Shown here: positions 11,010-22,565 of the stretch, one piece after another
How positions within the stretch are numbered: position 1 is the stretch's first letter
Layout of the letters: every line of letters begins with the position of its first letter
NCBI GenBank assembly: GCA_051453625.1
Contig: JBOZIK010000001.1
Span: 70,720,944 to 70,784,943, forward strand
From: Welwitschia mirabilis
Lineage: Eukaryota; Gnetophyta; Gnetopsida; Welwitschiales
Reading direction: 5' to 3'
Length of the DNA stretch: 64,000 nucleotides
Made by a program: the position numbers and the translations under genes
The notes under the pieces: generated by a model
The model's input: only the letters and a program-made list of their open reading frames with translations
Database searches by the model: none
What the model was told of the DNA's origin: nothing

Positions 11010-11830
11010 ACTTAGTGAATCCTACCAAACTAAAAGTATAAGAGAAAAATGATTTTTTTTGACTATGGTAGATGAATTCTCTAGATTTACGTATATTAGT
11101 TTCTTAGGAATAAAATCTAAAATGTTTAAAAGTTATGTCAAAATTTGTAATAAAATCAAAAATGATAAAGCATATACTATCAAAAGAATTAGCAGTGATC
11201 ATAGAGGAGAATTAAGAAATCATTTTTTTAAGAAATATTATATAGATAATAGTAACATTAGTTCTCATTCCTAAAGACTCTCTAAAATAATTGGATTACA
11301 AAAAAAAAAACTGAGTTCTTTCAGAGATGGGAAAAATAATGCTAAATGATAAAGAAGTTCCTAAAATGTTTTGGCTAAAGCAATAAGCACTGCATGCTAC
11401 ACTATCAATAAATTCTATCCAAGATTAGGTATAAATAAAATCATCTATAAACTATGGACAAGAATAAAACAAAATTTTTCATATTTTAAGATCTTTAGAA
11501 GTAAATGCTTTTCTTTTAAAAGATAGAGAATGTTTGAGCAAGTTTGAGTCCAAAGCTAATGAAGCAATATTTTTAGGATATTCAAATATACATAGAGCCT
11601 ACTAGGTGTTTAACAAATAAATTACTAGAAGAAGAATCTATAAATTTTAAATAGATGATTTTAGCACTAGAATTGTTATTTCGAGCAGTGAATAAAATAT
11701 AAATTCATGTATCTCCATACTAAAAGAAGTAACAACTGAAAAGGAAGAAGGCCATTTTAAAAGATTACTTCTAAAAGGTTTAAATAGCTAAAAGATCATG
11801 CACTAGAGTCTATTATTGAAGATGTAAGCT
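11010..11830 (+). pseudogene. Copia-1 integrase, decayed
   Basis: The open stretch 11059-11274 starts MTMVDEFSRFTYISFLG, matching the copia block V-V-D-D-[FY]-S-R-[FY]-T, and continues KAYTIKRISSDHRGELRN, matching the second catalytic Asp block (S-D-x-G-x-E-[FL]). After a frame break, 11320-11390 has REMGKIMLNDKEVPKMFW, and 11560-11600 has EAIFLGYS-like sequence interrupted by frameshift. The first Asp is Glu-flanked but present. The C-terminal extension is poorly preserved. Confidence 0.8.
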
Positions 11831-11919
11831 CAAAATTTTGGACTATAAGCTCTCTCAAAAATTTATGTGCTCACATTTGTTATGTTTTTTAAATTAAATT
11901 CAAAAAGTTTGAAGAGGCC

Positions 11920-12770
11920 AAATCTCTTGAAGAATGGTTAATGGCTATGAAAGAAGAACTTCAATAATTCATAATAAATGATGTTTGGAGACTTGTATAA
12001 AGACTGAATGACTAAAATATGATTGAAATAAAATGGATTTTTAAGAACAAGTATGATGAACACAATAATATGATTAAGAATAAGGAAAGATTAGTAGCCA
12101 ATGGATACAACTAAATTGAAGGAATAGATATAGGAGACACATTTTCTCCATTGGCTAGGCTAGGCATTACTAGAATGTTTCTCCTTTTTAGCACTTAAAA
12201 ACATTAAATTTGTTTAGATGGATGTGAAAAGTACCTTTTTAAATGGAACTCATAATGAAGAAGTTTACATGAAATAAACATAAGGTTTCATAGATCCACA
12301 CAAGCCAAACTATGCCTATAGACTCAAAAAGGCTTTGTATGATTAAAAATAGGCTCAAAGGGCTTAGTATGAAAAACTAGTAAAATTTATTAAAGAAAAT
12401 GATTACACCTGTAAAGCTATGAATAAAAATCTATTTGCCAAAAATTTTAAAAAGAACTTTATCATTATTCAAATCTATGTTGATGACATAATTTTTGGAG
12501 TCTTAAAAGATAATCTCTTAAAAAATTTTATCAACATTATCATCACACAATTTGAAATGAGTATGCTTAGTGAAGTTTGCATGTTTTTAATTCTTTAAAT
12601 TAAATAAGTAAAACAAATAAGACAAATAAAACATGGTATTTTCATCTCTCAATCCAAATACTCAAGGAATTTGATTAAGTAATTTGGACTAGAAAATATA
12701 AAGTTAACTAATACACCTAGGTCAACTTCATGTAAGGTTAGTTTGGATCATCTCAAAAAATATGTAGACC
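11920..12770 (+). pseudogene. Copia-1 reverse transcriptase (RVT_2), decayed
   Basis: Ordered RVT_2 motifs are visible: EEWLMAMKEELQ near 11930; NDVWRLV; IEIKWIFKNKYDEH near 12020; ERLVANGYN with a stop in place of Gln; GIDIGDTFSPLARL near 12130; then, after a frame break, MDVKS and LNG. Near 12470-12500 the catalytic block IQIYVDDIIFG is essentially intact. The intact YVDDI contrasts with the copia-2 RT, where this motif is mutated. Confidence 0.85.
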
Positions 12771-12779
12771 AAAAACTAT

Positions 12780-13410
12780 ATAGAAGCATGATAGGAAGTC
12801 TTTTGTATTTAATTATAAGCAGACTTGACATAATGTTTAGTGTTGTTGTATGTGTAAGATATCAGACTTAACTAAAGGAATCACACCTCTAAGCTATGAA
12901 AAGAATCATAACATATATAAAAGGCATAAGTAACTGTAGGCTATGATATTCTCTAAAAACTTCATTTGAGCTTTCAGGTTTTAGTAATGCAGACTGGGTT
13001 GGATATAAAGATGATAAAAAAACACTAGTGGAAATTGTTTTATTCTAAGATTATGCTCGATAGGATGAGTAAGTAAAAAGAAAAATTTCACCTCCTTTTC
13101 AATAGTAAAAGCACAATATATAGTAGCAAGTAGCTATTGTATCCATCTTCTATAGAAAGACTTTAGAGTTAATTTTGAATAAATTCCAATCTTTTGTGAT
13201 AATACTAGTGTAATAAATATCTTTAAAAAACCTATTCAACATTCTTAGATTAAAGATATTGAATTAAGATAGCATTTCCTTAAAGATCAAATAAAAAAAG
13301 GAAATATTTATATAAATGATATAAGCATAACAAATAACTAGCTAATATTTTCGAAAAAACCTTGGACTTTAATAATTTTTGTAGACTTGGTCATGAATTA
13401 GGGGTTTTCT
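12780..13410 (+). pseudogene. Copia-1 RT C-terminus and RNase H, decayed
   Basis: The reading gives YRSMIGSLLYL near 12780, SRLDIMFSVVVCVRYQ, KESHL and AMKRIITYIKG near 12900. The RNase H domain follows with SGFSNADWVGYKDDKKT near 12970-13020 (catalytic Asp of the D-A-D-W block), VKAQYIVASSYC near 13105-13140 (expected E of A-E-A-E-Y replaced), IPIFCDNTSVINI near 13185 and IKDIELR*HFLKDQI near 13245, where the stop replaces an expected His/Gln codon. It ends near the NLGM-like terminus at about 13400. Confidence 0.85.
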
Positions 13411-13804
13411 CTTTATCCTCTAGCTAAAAGCAAGATAATTGACTAGATCTTTGATTCAGTCAACTAGATTTGAATGATTCGAGTCAATTAAATTTTATCT
13501 AGTTGTCCAGTCTTTCCCAAATTAGATCTAAACCCAATCAATTCAACCAAATTAAAGTCTTAGATAATTAGATTTATAATTAATTTAACCTAAATCTTAA
13601 TATGTTGACTAAATTATAATCTAGTTCACTAGATCTATAAAATTATAGTGTAGAAGAAAGGAAGTGGATCTAATTTTTACCTCAAATTTGACTTGATTAC
13701 TTCCCTTTATAAATTCATATGAAGTTCTACCTTCATTTCAACTTATATACCTATCTCTCCTAGATCTAGCTATCTTCTTCCATTTTATTTATCTTCAAAA
13801 ACTA
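13411..13804 (+). other. Spacer after copia-1 pol with GTCAACTAGAT-like motifs
   Basis: No coding frame is supported. Short motifs related to TTGACTAGATC recur in both orientations at about 13440-13640, echoing the motif array in the copia-1 LTR U3. Confidence 0.4.
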
Positions 13805-14690
13805 CCATGTGTTATCAAAATAACAAAGGGTCTTTTTAGAAGAGCTTATCAAAATAAGCTAATAATTCATTACTCTAAAATATCAAATGAATCCCTAGAT
13901 AAGTTCAACAAAAAGTTTAAGAAGGATCCTATCTATCAAGAAATACTAGTAGATTATGGTAAACTTAGAGAGTTAAGGGATGTAATAAGACTTCTCAATA
14001 ACCTAGATCTTTCTTATTTTCCTAAGGTTGCTAGATTAGTTTACTATTTTCTTATCTAAGTGTTCTACTGTACTGATTCTTTTAATGTGGATTCCTCTAC
14101 TCTTTTGAATCTTATTTTGAGAAGAAGAATTCAAGTAATCATAAATATGATAGCCTCTCCTACAAATCTCTCTAGAGGAGATTATGAGGAGTTTCAGCCC
14201 TTGTGTGACTCCATAGATAATAAGGCTAAGATCATCAAGGAATTCTATAGAAAATTCAATCAATGGAAAACTATGCTTTTTACCTTCCAACTTATCCTAA
14301 AATATTGTTTTCTTCAATTATTTTTTACTTACAATTTTTTACCTCTTGTTGATCATCATGATGAGATCTTAAAATATTATGCTTATTTTTTATAATTTAT
14401 ATGAATTTATCACTTTAGTGATGCTCTTGCCATTATTCTTAATAATATGATCTCTTAGTTGGAATATCATAAAACTAGTGATCTTCCTTATGCCATCATG
14501 ATTGCTAATACTTGTCTTCATTTGACAGTTTAAATGCGTGCAGAACTTAAAATATTAACTTCTATGTCTTCTATTAGGCATTATACTCTATCTCATATGC
14601 ACATTTTCGCTAGATCTAAGAAACTTTAAAGTCTTCTTATTCAAATTAGACCTCCCCCAAAGTAACTTTATTGTACCTCAAGATGTTGTA
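13805..14690 (+). pseudogene. Extra 3' ORF of copia-1, function not recognised
   Basis: One reading frame is continuous for about 295 codons with only about six stops and no evident frameshift, so it is better preserved than pol. It contains SNESLDKFNKKFKKDP, LRELRDVIRLLNN and FPKVARLVYYFLI before the first stop (14056), then the 111-codon open part 14060-14395 (FYCTDSFNVDSSTLLNLIL, GDYEEFQPLCDSID), then HFSDALAIILNNMI and HYTLSHMHIFARS. Several stops fall where Gln would fit. Position downstream of RNase H is where Sireviruses may carry an env-like ORF, but I see no signal peptide or clear membrane anchor. It could instead be a domesticated plant transposon-type accessory protein. I do not assign a function. 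Confidence 0.55.
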
Positions 14691-15268
14691 TTCTCAAACT
14701 CATTACATGAAAGAGGTATTTATTATAGTTGGGAATTAGATTACACATACTTATAATAAAGTTGGCACCTATACTCAAAAGATAGAAGAATAAGATGATG
14801 ATGACCCAAATTTTGAAAAATAATCTAAGAAGGAGGAAGAATAAAAATCAAATTAACTATGTTGATTTCTCTATTATTTTTATTATTCTAGTCTTTCTTC
14901 TACTACTTTTCTTTTTCTCTTCTTTGACATTGATATCAAATGGAAAATAAATAATTGCTATAAAATTAGTTATAATCTATTTTAATTATTAATTAATATC
15001 ATTAATTTCTTTATAAGTATTTTTCAAATGTACTTTTTAAGATTGGTTAAAAGAAATATATTTTGAATCATTTGTCTTATCTCTTAAAGAATACTATATT
15101 TCTCATGAGCTATCTTTAGATTTTTTTATGGCTCTATTTGAAAAATTATTATGAATTCTTCATTTGAACAAATATGGTTAATAATTTTTTATGAATCTAA
15201 ATGGGCATTTTTTGAGAGGGATTTTTCAAATTAATATTTTCAAATAATTATATTTTACCATCAATTTC
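14691..15268 (+). other. 3' untranslated part of copia-1
   Basis: AT-rich sequence with no supported gene, between the extra ORF and the polypurine tract. Confidence 0.4.
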
Positions 15269-15280
15269 AAAGGGGGAGAT
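15269..15280 (+). other. Polypurine tract of copia-1
   Basis: AAAGGGGGAGAT directly precedes the TGTTAAG start of the 3' LTR, the standard site for plus-strand priming. Confidence 0.85.
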
Positions 15281-15828
15281 TGTTAAGTTATAATTTTACA
15301 AAGTTGATATCAAAGTAACATTTTCTAGTATAGAAAAATATGATGTATTTTTTGCAAAAAATATTAATCCTTATAAGTCAAAAGTAATAAACATTTCTCA
15401 CTTACTATGCTTGAACCTGACAAGTTATAGAACCTCAAAGGAGTTTACCAAATTTCTAAGGAGGTGACAAGATTTGTATAAAAAAGTGTTGAAACTAGTT
15501 TATTAATAATTTGACTAGATTTCTAAGGGGCTAACCAAATCTGTATAAATATTTATTAGATCTTTTCATGAAGGAATCGACTAGATGTTTGAGGGATCAA
15601 CCCAATATAGGCTAGAAATGTTTCAACTATTTTTCATATGGGTTTCACTAGACTAACATGTAGTTGAGTAGAATTAGACATATGTGGTTGACTAAATTCC
15701 TGATGAGGCTAATTGGACTTAAAGTCATAAAAAACTTAGGTTAATTAGATGAATATGGAGTCAATTAACTTCAATGGTGATACTCAATGTTATTGACCAG
15801 ATACTTCTAAAGGATTAGTCATATTTAG
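15281..15828 (+). repeat. 3' LTR of copia-1, truncated
   Basis: Starts TGTTAAGTTATAATTTT and aligns by eye with the first ~550 bp of 7563-8769, including the CTAAGGGG/TGACTAGAT motifs. Similarity stops near 15828; the downstream ~640 bp of the LTR are missing. Confidence 0.8.
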
Positions 15829-15839
15829 GGTTTAAGAGT

Positions 15840-16927
15840 GTAGACCTGTTAGGATCTATCAAAGAGTCTATCTAATTCTAATACCAAATTAAAGGATTTA
15901 GAACACCAAAAGTGTGAGTGAATAGGATTTAAAAATAAGTAAACTCAGAAGATATCTTTACAAGTATTGAAAACTAAAAGATATTTATGTATATGAAATA
16001 CAAAATTAATTTGAAAGAAATATAACTGAAAACAAAAATACCAATGAAGATAGACACATGGTTTATAGTGGTTTAGAAACCTCCTACTTCATTCTAGATG
16101 ATTAGCTTTTATTCAAACCTAAACTAGATCTTCGTTAATTACTTTCAATGTATTCCAAGCTCACCTATAACCCTTTTATAATTAGACTTTTCAAAGGCTC
16201 AATCTCAACCTTTATAGAGAATGATTTTTGGTGATAATAGTGTGTCATAATGCATAGGTTTCACTATATTTAAAGGATAAGAATAATATAGATACACTAC
16301 TTGGAATGATCATAAAATATGCATACATATAGTATAAATTAATTAATCAAGTATAGATAATAACAAAAGATGTTTATTCATCTTTGGTCAAATAGAAAGT
16401 GTGATGAAAAATTATACAATGATTTTGATGTCTGACAAATATATATGATAAACTTTTAGGGTTTTATAAGTGTAATAGATTCTCTAATGGATAACAGCAA
16501 AAGGTTAAATGGCTAGAAAATATTATCTTCATCATAATTAGTTGAACCCTTAGGTATCTAATTAACCCTATGATTAAAAAAGTTGAAAACATTTCACTCT
16601 AGATCTAGTCGATCCCTCTAGAATCTAGTCAATTCTTTAATTATTAGATGTAAAACATTTGTTGCATAAGTATGATTAATCTCTTAGGAATCTAATCAAC
16701 CTTTCAATGATCTATCTTAGACACTTTATGGTATAAGTACAGTGGACATTTTGGAATTTGGTTAACCCTTTAGAGGGTATGAAACTTTTTAGGTTCAGGT
16801 AAAGTCTGTGATAAAAGATTTCAACTTCTGATCTATAATGATTAATATTTTTTGTAATAAATACAACATGTTTTGTTATAATAATAAATATTAGTTTTCC
16901 ATCAATGTGATAAAATATAACTTAATA
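15840..16927 (-). repeat. Inverted copia LTR with PBS stub
   Basis: On the minus strand this starts near 16927 with TATTAAGTTATATTTTATCA and matches the copia-1 LTR start. It ends near 15889 next to a PBS-like TGGTATTAGAAT (15875-15886, expected TGGTATCAGAGC). Only ~40 bp of leader remain before it meets the truncated copia-1 LTR, so it is a truncated insertion or recombination product rather than a full element. Confidence 0.7.
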
Positions 16928-17124
16928 GATTCATTCATGTTACTCCCTTTTCTTTTCTCCCATATCAAAGTAGTAGTCTCTTTAATTCTCTCTTAATTTA
17001 AGATTCTCATATCTAGGAGATTCTTTTTATATTTCATCTTATTTCTTTAGTCCTACTTTAGTTTAGTTTAATTACCATCTTATTTCTGTAGCTCATTCTC
17101 CTACTTTGTTATTAAGGGAAATAC

Positions 17125-17132
17125 TATATAAG
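17125..17132 (+). promoter_or_regulatory. Candidate TATA box in R1
   Basis: TATATAAG, conserved as TATATAAGG at 45998 in the second R1 copy. Confidence 0.45.
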
Positions 17133-17187
17133 CATTCTCCACATATATAAAAAATGTGAGAGATAGAGGGAGGAAGGAAGGAGGGGG

Positions 17188-17258
<71 letters not shown>

Positions 17259-17358
17259 NNNNNNNNNNNNNNNNNNNNNNNNNNNNNNNNNNNNNNNNNN
17301 NNNNNNNNNNNNNNNNNNNNNNNNNNNNNNNNNNNNNNNNNNNNNNNNNNNNNNNNNN

Positions 17359-17431
<73 letters not shown>
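17188..17431 (+). repeat. (GA)n microsatellite with an assembly gap
   Basis: Pure AG dinucleotides flank a 100-N gap (17259-17358). The true length is unknown. The open frame across it (Arg-Glu repeats) is an artefact. The R1 copy at 45930 lacks the expansion. Confidence 0.9.
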
Positions 17432-17433
<2 letters not shown>

Positions 17434-17990
17434 ATTTTTTGATAATTTTACAAGAAATATAGTACTTTACTTTACATCTTGAGACTTGTAATTACTAGAA
17501 ACCTCAAAAATAGTGGCAAAAGAACTTCATTATTAGAAACCCTCTTGTCTTAGATCTCTTATTGAAAGATCATTTATTATTGTATCCTACCTCCTAGCTT
17601 AAACCTCATCCTATCTTATCTACCTAGCTAAGGAAGAAGACATGTTCTAATCCTTTAACCCCATAGCCAAGACTTGTCTCACCTTCACTTAGCATAGGAA
17701 TACCTTTGGGTAACTAAGAGAATACACCATTTCTTAAGGAAATTATTTTTTCTCTCTATCCTCACTTTTACTTTTTTTATTTCTTTTGTTTTTTTTTCAC
17801 TTCCTTTTATGAGGATATTCACTAGTCATTATCCACTACTCTAATCCTATTCTTTGGTTTTTTTATACTTGGAAAAAAAATCATTCATAGTTATCTAACT
17901 TTGAGCTACCCTCTAATATAAATCTAGAACTTCACCCTATGAAGTAAGCATTGTTGTTTCTTCCAAGCCTAGAAAAGGGAATGTACATTA

Positions 17991-20904
17991 AAATCTCTTT
18001 CTTAGTACTAGAAGAATGATTTAAAAGATATTTCACTCACTCATCATTATCAGACATACTCTAAAATATATCTATAAATGGGAAAAAAGGTAGTTTAAGA
18101 ATCTTCATTTCCCTTTTCCTTTCCCTTTTCCCTTTCTACATCTTCTTCTGAAGGCTTCTATTTGGAAACATCCCTTTTTGAGCTAGTACCATCTCCAACT
18201 AATAATATTTATTTTCATTTATCATTTTCCATTTGTCCTATCTTTACTATAATCAATGCATTCATGGCTAATTTATCTCCATTCTATATCAAGAATAAAC
18301 CCCTTAACTTTTATATTCTTAACTCTCTATTGTTGAAACAAGGTAAGTTTCTTTAATAGGTCTTCAATAGTTTCTTTCTCATCCCTAAAGAATTTGGTTT
18401 TGTTTTTATTGATTTGACTATTATTGCTACTTTTACGATTCCTAGGATTAGGTTCTAAAAATATAGAAAGCTTATATTATTCTTGTTATTTAACTATCTT
18501 AAACATATGAGTAATAATTTAATTTAATTATTGAATCTGTTAAATGCATCTTTGTAATGTGAAAGCATTTTATTGATTATTATGATATTTACCTTGGTTG
18601 ATTTGAATATGAGCTTTTATAAATATCTTAAGGGTGTCTTCTAAGAAATTTGAAGAGGATAGTTGAGTTTTAGAAGATAAATGATAGTGGTTAAAAATGA
18701 AAGATAGACTAAATGGTATTCAGGAGAGAATAAAGGATAAGATTAAAAAGGTAAATAGAATAAGAAATATGAGTTATAAGAGATAGTATAAGGTAAAATA
18801 AATTTATGAAATGATGAAGGATAAGAGTCACAAAGAAATATAGAAGGAAAAAAACTCAAAAATTGTCTTAATAAGAGTAAGGATCTTTAGATTAAAAATC
18901 ATGGAAGTAAGATATAAGATGATCAACATATGAAGAAAAAGTGTCAAAGTTCCATGTGTATGCATAAGAAGATTAAGTATTATATAATAGAAAATCTAGG
19001 TATTAATATTGAAGGTAATCCTTGATGATTCTCCTATATTAATGATTATATGACAAATGAGATCGGTAATTTTAGATGAAAAATTGAAGATTATAATTCA
19101 TATTATAAGAAGAGGTTCAATAAAACTAACCTTTAGAGATACATTGTCATTTTATGAAAGGTTTTAGAAGATCCAAGGACATTAAAGAGTTTTAGGTATT
19201 GCAAGAGGTAAGGATCATAAAATTAAAAGGATTTCATGGTAAAAGGTCATCACTCCCAATGGAATAGGATAGTAGGATTGTCAATGGAATAGGACGATGA
19301 CACTAGTTAAGTGCAAAGAATGGCCATAAAAAGAATATAAGATAATCATGATATAAAAATTAAGCTTCTAAGTGGGTTTATGTAGATGGAAATTTGATAG
19401 AAACAAAAGAATTTAAAGCAAATGAAAAAACCATAAAATGGAATTAAATACTGAAACAAATATCATGTAAAAAATAATTATGTAGAAATGAAAAATGAAA
19501 GTATTAAATCATTTCTCTAAACTTTACTAATAATAAATTTCTACAAATTTATCTTCAAAGTACCTACTAAGGAAGTTACTTAAAATATAAAATGGAAGAA
19601 GAAATAGGAAAATGTAAAAATAGAAATAGGAAGAAGAAATTTTTTTTATTTTTGTTTTCTTTTCTTTAAACCTATAAAAGATCATATCTTATAATAAGAT
19701 TTGATAAACTATTTTTATTAATATTTACAAAAAAATAAAGAACACAAAAGAAAATGAGAAAAACAAAAAGAAAGAAAAAATAAAAGAAAATAAGAAAATC
19801 ACTAGATAAGATTCCAATGATTAAGTGACAAACATCAATCCACTAGTGAGAAAACAAAAAGAAAATGAAGGGAAAAAAAGGACTAACAAAAAGAATTAAA
19901 AGAAAAGAAAGAGAAGAAGACCTTTTCTTCCTTAAAAAAAGGACATTAAAATGGAACTATAAAATAATATAAAAATAAAATTAAAAAAGAAAACTAAATT
20001 AAATTAGAAAAAAAAATGGTATTACATGTTCATGCTCCAATATAGCTACTATGTCATTTTTCCTAATAACAACACTAAGATGCTATTTGTGGTGAAATTT
20101 GTCTATAATTATGTTCTCTATTAATGTATAATAATATGGAATATTGTTCCTAGGAATATAAATCTTGCATGGTAAAACTCAATTTCACTAATAAAGCTAG
20201 GAATTTGTTTTATAGCATAGTCATAATTTCATTCTTTAGCAAGGATGGATATGGTAAACTATTTATAAAACAAGCACAACAAAAATGAATATGAGTGATT
20301 GAAATATTTAAGAAAGCTAGAAGTGGGACATAGCTTTAACATTAGCATCATGACTTTAAGATAGTAGGATTCTTTAATTAAATTAATGTAGCTTAGCATA
20401 ACGACATGATCTCATCTGCTAAAAACATAAAGGAAATGTTTTTAAGATACTCTAGTATTTACAGCAAAGATATTATAATCATGAAATGTATAGTTCTCCC
20501 AAGGTACATCAAATAAAGATTCAGGTTCAAAAAATAAAGTGTGAAGAAAAATCACATGAAATCTTAACATTATAAAATTCCTTAACCAATCTTAAGCATA
20601 ACAAGTATGAAGCAATCACCACTTAACACCAAAGTACTAAACTAAGGGGAATACATATAATCCTTTATTATCAAGTAGTAAAAGCATACTATACATGAAA
20701 AGCATTCATTTTTAGTTTAAGAAACATATGGTAGCTTAGCCCATCCCTAATGGAAGGTTTTGAAAAAACTCATGAATAAAGCTCTAATAATTTCTTATAA
20801 TAATCTAATAATTAATTCTAAATTAAACTAAATTACGCTATTTGTAGGCTATATTTATTGGGTTTAAATCCCTTAAATGCACAACTACGACTTGTTTAGG
20901 TACT
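17991..20904. other. Unassigned degenerate repeat DNA, purine-skewed
   Basis: I see no supportable gene. From about 18620 to 20010 the plus strand is strongly A+G-rich, and 19740-20010 is nearly a polypurine stretch. A 64-codon open frame at 18162-18356 has no recognised motif. Around 19245-19303 two copies of CAATGGAATAGGA lie between GTCATC and GATGAC arms. Confidence 0.5.
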
Positions 20905-21125
20905 AATGGATTTACAAAATATGTGATATAAATCATGATCTCTTAAATTTTCATTAGAATTAATGGGTTGAAATAACCCTCATATTATAAAAGAAATAGA
21001 AAAGTATAGAGAGTAGAATGTGAAAGTGTGAAAATAATTGTCATAACAACTTTATATGGATAATAAGAAATTTGAGAGGAAGAAAACTTGAAATAGAGTT
21101 AAGACTATTAAAAATATTCAAAGAT
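20905..21125 (+). repeat. Dispersed direct repeat, copy 1
   Basis: Matches 22345-22565 in order: TGTGATA..ATCATGATCTCTT, ATTAGA.TTGA.GG, AAATAACCCT.ATTATAA and TTAAGACTATT.AAAATAT. Separation is about 1.4 kb. The nature is unknown; flanking sequences are not obviously similar. Confidence 0.5.
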
Positions 21126-21219
21126 ACCCTCCATGAGAAATCTAAGAATTAGATTATCATGACATTTGAAGTACTACTACATGCCTCTAGCATAGTAATC
21201 TATATAGAATTAACCATAT

Positions 21220-21415
21220 GAAAGACTTTTTAAAATTCATCATAAAGAGTTTAAAGAGATCACCACATATAGAATTCAATATAAATTCACTATGTAAAAT
21301 TGCACATATAACTTAATAAAGTTTATCACATGGAAACTACATATAGAACTTTATAAAGTTCACTACATAAAAGAATTTAATATGAGTTCATCATATAGAG
21401 AATATTAAAATATTA
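21220..21415 (+). repeat. Degenerate tandem repeat, ~30-bp unit
   Basis: About six imperfect units related to CACATATAGAACTTTATAAA followed by GTTCA occur in this stretch. Confidence 0.5.
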
Positions 21416-22344
21416 GATCTTTAATCTCTTCTAATATAGGATCATCCTTTGTAGAAGAACGTATCTCTACTACTAACACATTTAACTTTTCATCTAAAAG
21501 ATCTCTTGCTCTTGTAAAGTAATTAAGTGAAATATATTTTATCTCCTTACAGTATAGTAGATGTGTTATTTTTCCTTTATACGACTCTCTAGATTTTGAA
21601 ATATTGATTTATTAAAGGGATTTCTTATTGATACTAATGCTTTATAATCATATTAAACATTCTTGAACTTATTTCATTTTCAATGAAAAAGGATATTATT
21701 CCTTTAATTAATTCATGGATATTTTATAGAATAAACACAATATAATCATATTAGGAAAGAAGAATTCTAAGTAAAATTACTTTAGCATTATCATCATGAA
21801 CCTTTTAATTTTCTACTATAAGTTGAATTAAGATAGACATGAAGTAAGTGATGTATTGATCCATTTCAATCAAACTTTCCATTCATAAACTACACAGTTG
21901 ATGCTTAAGACTTTTCTTTAGCTTATTTTCTTTAGAACTAAAAATTGTGCTTGAATTATTCCCAACCTATTTTGAAGTTTTTCTTAAGTTAATGTGGTAA
22001 ACTTAAGAATGTTTAAGGTTTAAGACAATTAATAAAAGAGCTTACTAATCGAATTTAACTTACTCTTCAAGTTTGGTAGCATTTTTAGGTTTAGAATGTT
22101 TGCCACTAATGATCTTCTAGATACCTTTGTTAATTAGCAAAAGTTACATCTTATCCTGTCATGCATGAAAATTTTACCATTAAATTTTTCTATCTTCTTT
22201 TTCATTAATCCTAATCAATACTTAAGACTATTTTTTCATACCTTATCAAACTTCTTAAAGGATTAAATGCCTCCTATCATCCTAGCCTCTTCCTCAATGA
22301 AATATGTTTATTACAAAAAGTATAAAAGGCTAAGGATTATACCC
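21416..22344. other. Unassigned; one short open frame on the minus strand
   Basis: A minus-strand frame of about 65 codons ends at 21405 and contains FTRARDLLDEKLNVLVVEI and ILEEIKD. I do not recognise it. Nothing else is supported here. Confidence 0.3.
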
Positions 22345-22565
22345 ATTAGGAATCCATAGGATGTGTGATAAAAGTCAAGATCTCTTGAATTTGCATTAGA
22401 CTTGAGGGCATTAAATAACCCTTTATTATAAATTAAAAAAAGAAAAATAAAAATAGAAAAACATAGGAGGCAAAAGAGAAAAAAATATGAAAGTGGTTAT
22501 ATTGGAAGTTAGGAGGAAGAAAAATAGGGATATGGATTAAGACTATTGAAAATATCCAACATGAT
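22345..22565 (+). repeat. Dispersed direct repeat, copy 2
   Basis: Second copy of the 20905-21125 repeat, in the same orientation. Confidence 0.5.

Larger units (their letters stand above)
7563..15828 (+). mobile_element. Copia-1: Ty1/copia element with an extra 3' ORF
   Basis: It runs LTR, tRNA-iMet-type PBS, gag, protease remnant, integrase, RT, RNase H, extra ORF, polypurine tract, LTR. Integrase before RT defines Ty1/copia. The internal region is about 6.5 kb, of which ~1.9 kb lies between RNase H and the 3' LTR, longer than in compact copia elements and reminiscent of Sirevirus-type organisation. The 3' LTR matches only the first ~550 bp of the 5' LTR and is then cut by an inverted LTR of the same family. 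All ORFs are broken. Confidence 0.85.
16930..17990 (+). repeat. R1 repeat, copy 1
   Basis: Shares blocks with 45930-46339 and 47694-47960, for example TATATAAG near 17125, the CATAGCCAAGACTTGTCTCACC block near 17665, and the TTCCAAGCCTAG block near 17960. The second copy is split by a solo LTR; this one is the uninterrupted site. It may be an LTR of an unassigned family, because it has a TATA motif and dispersed copies, but no PBS was found. Confidence 0.55.

Noticed and set aside
14060-14395. Envelope protein for the copia-1 extra ORF
   Set aside because: No signal peptide, cleavage site or clear transmembrane anchor could be seen; left as unknown.
17156-17434. Arg-Glu repeat protein
   Set aside because: Translation of a (GA)n microsatellite through a gap.
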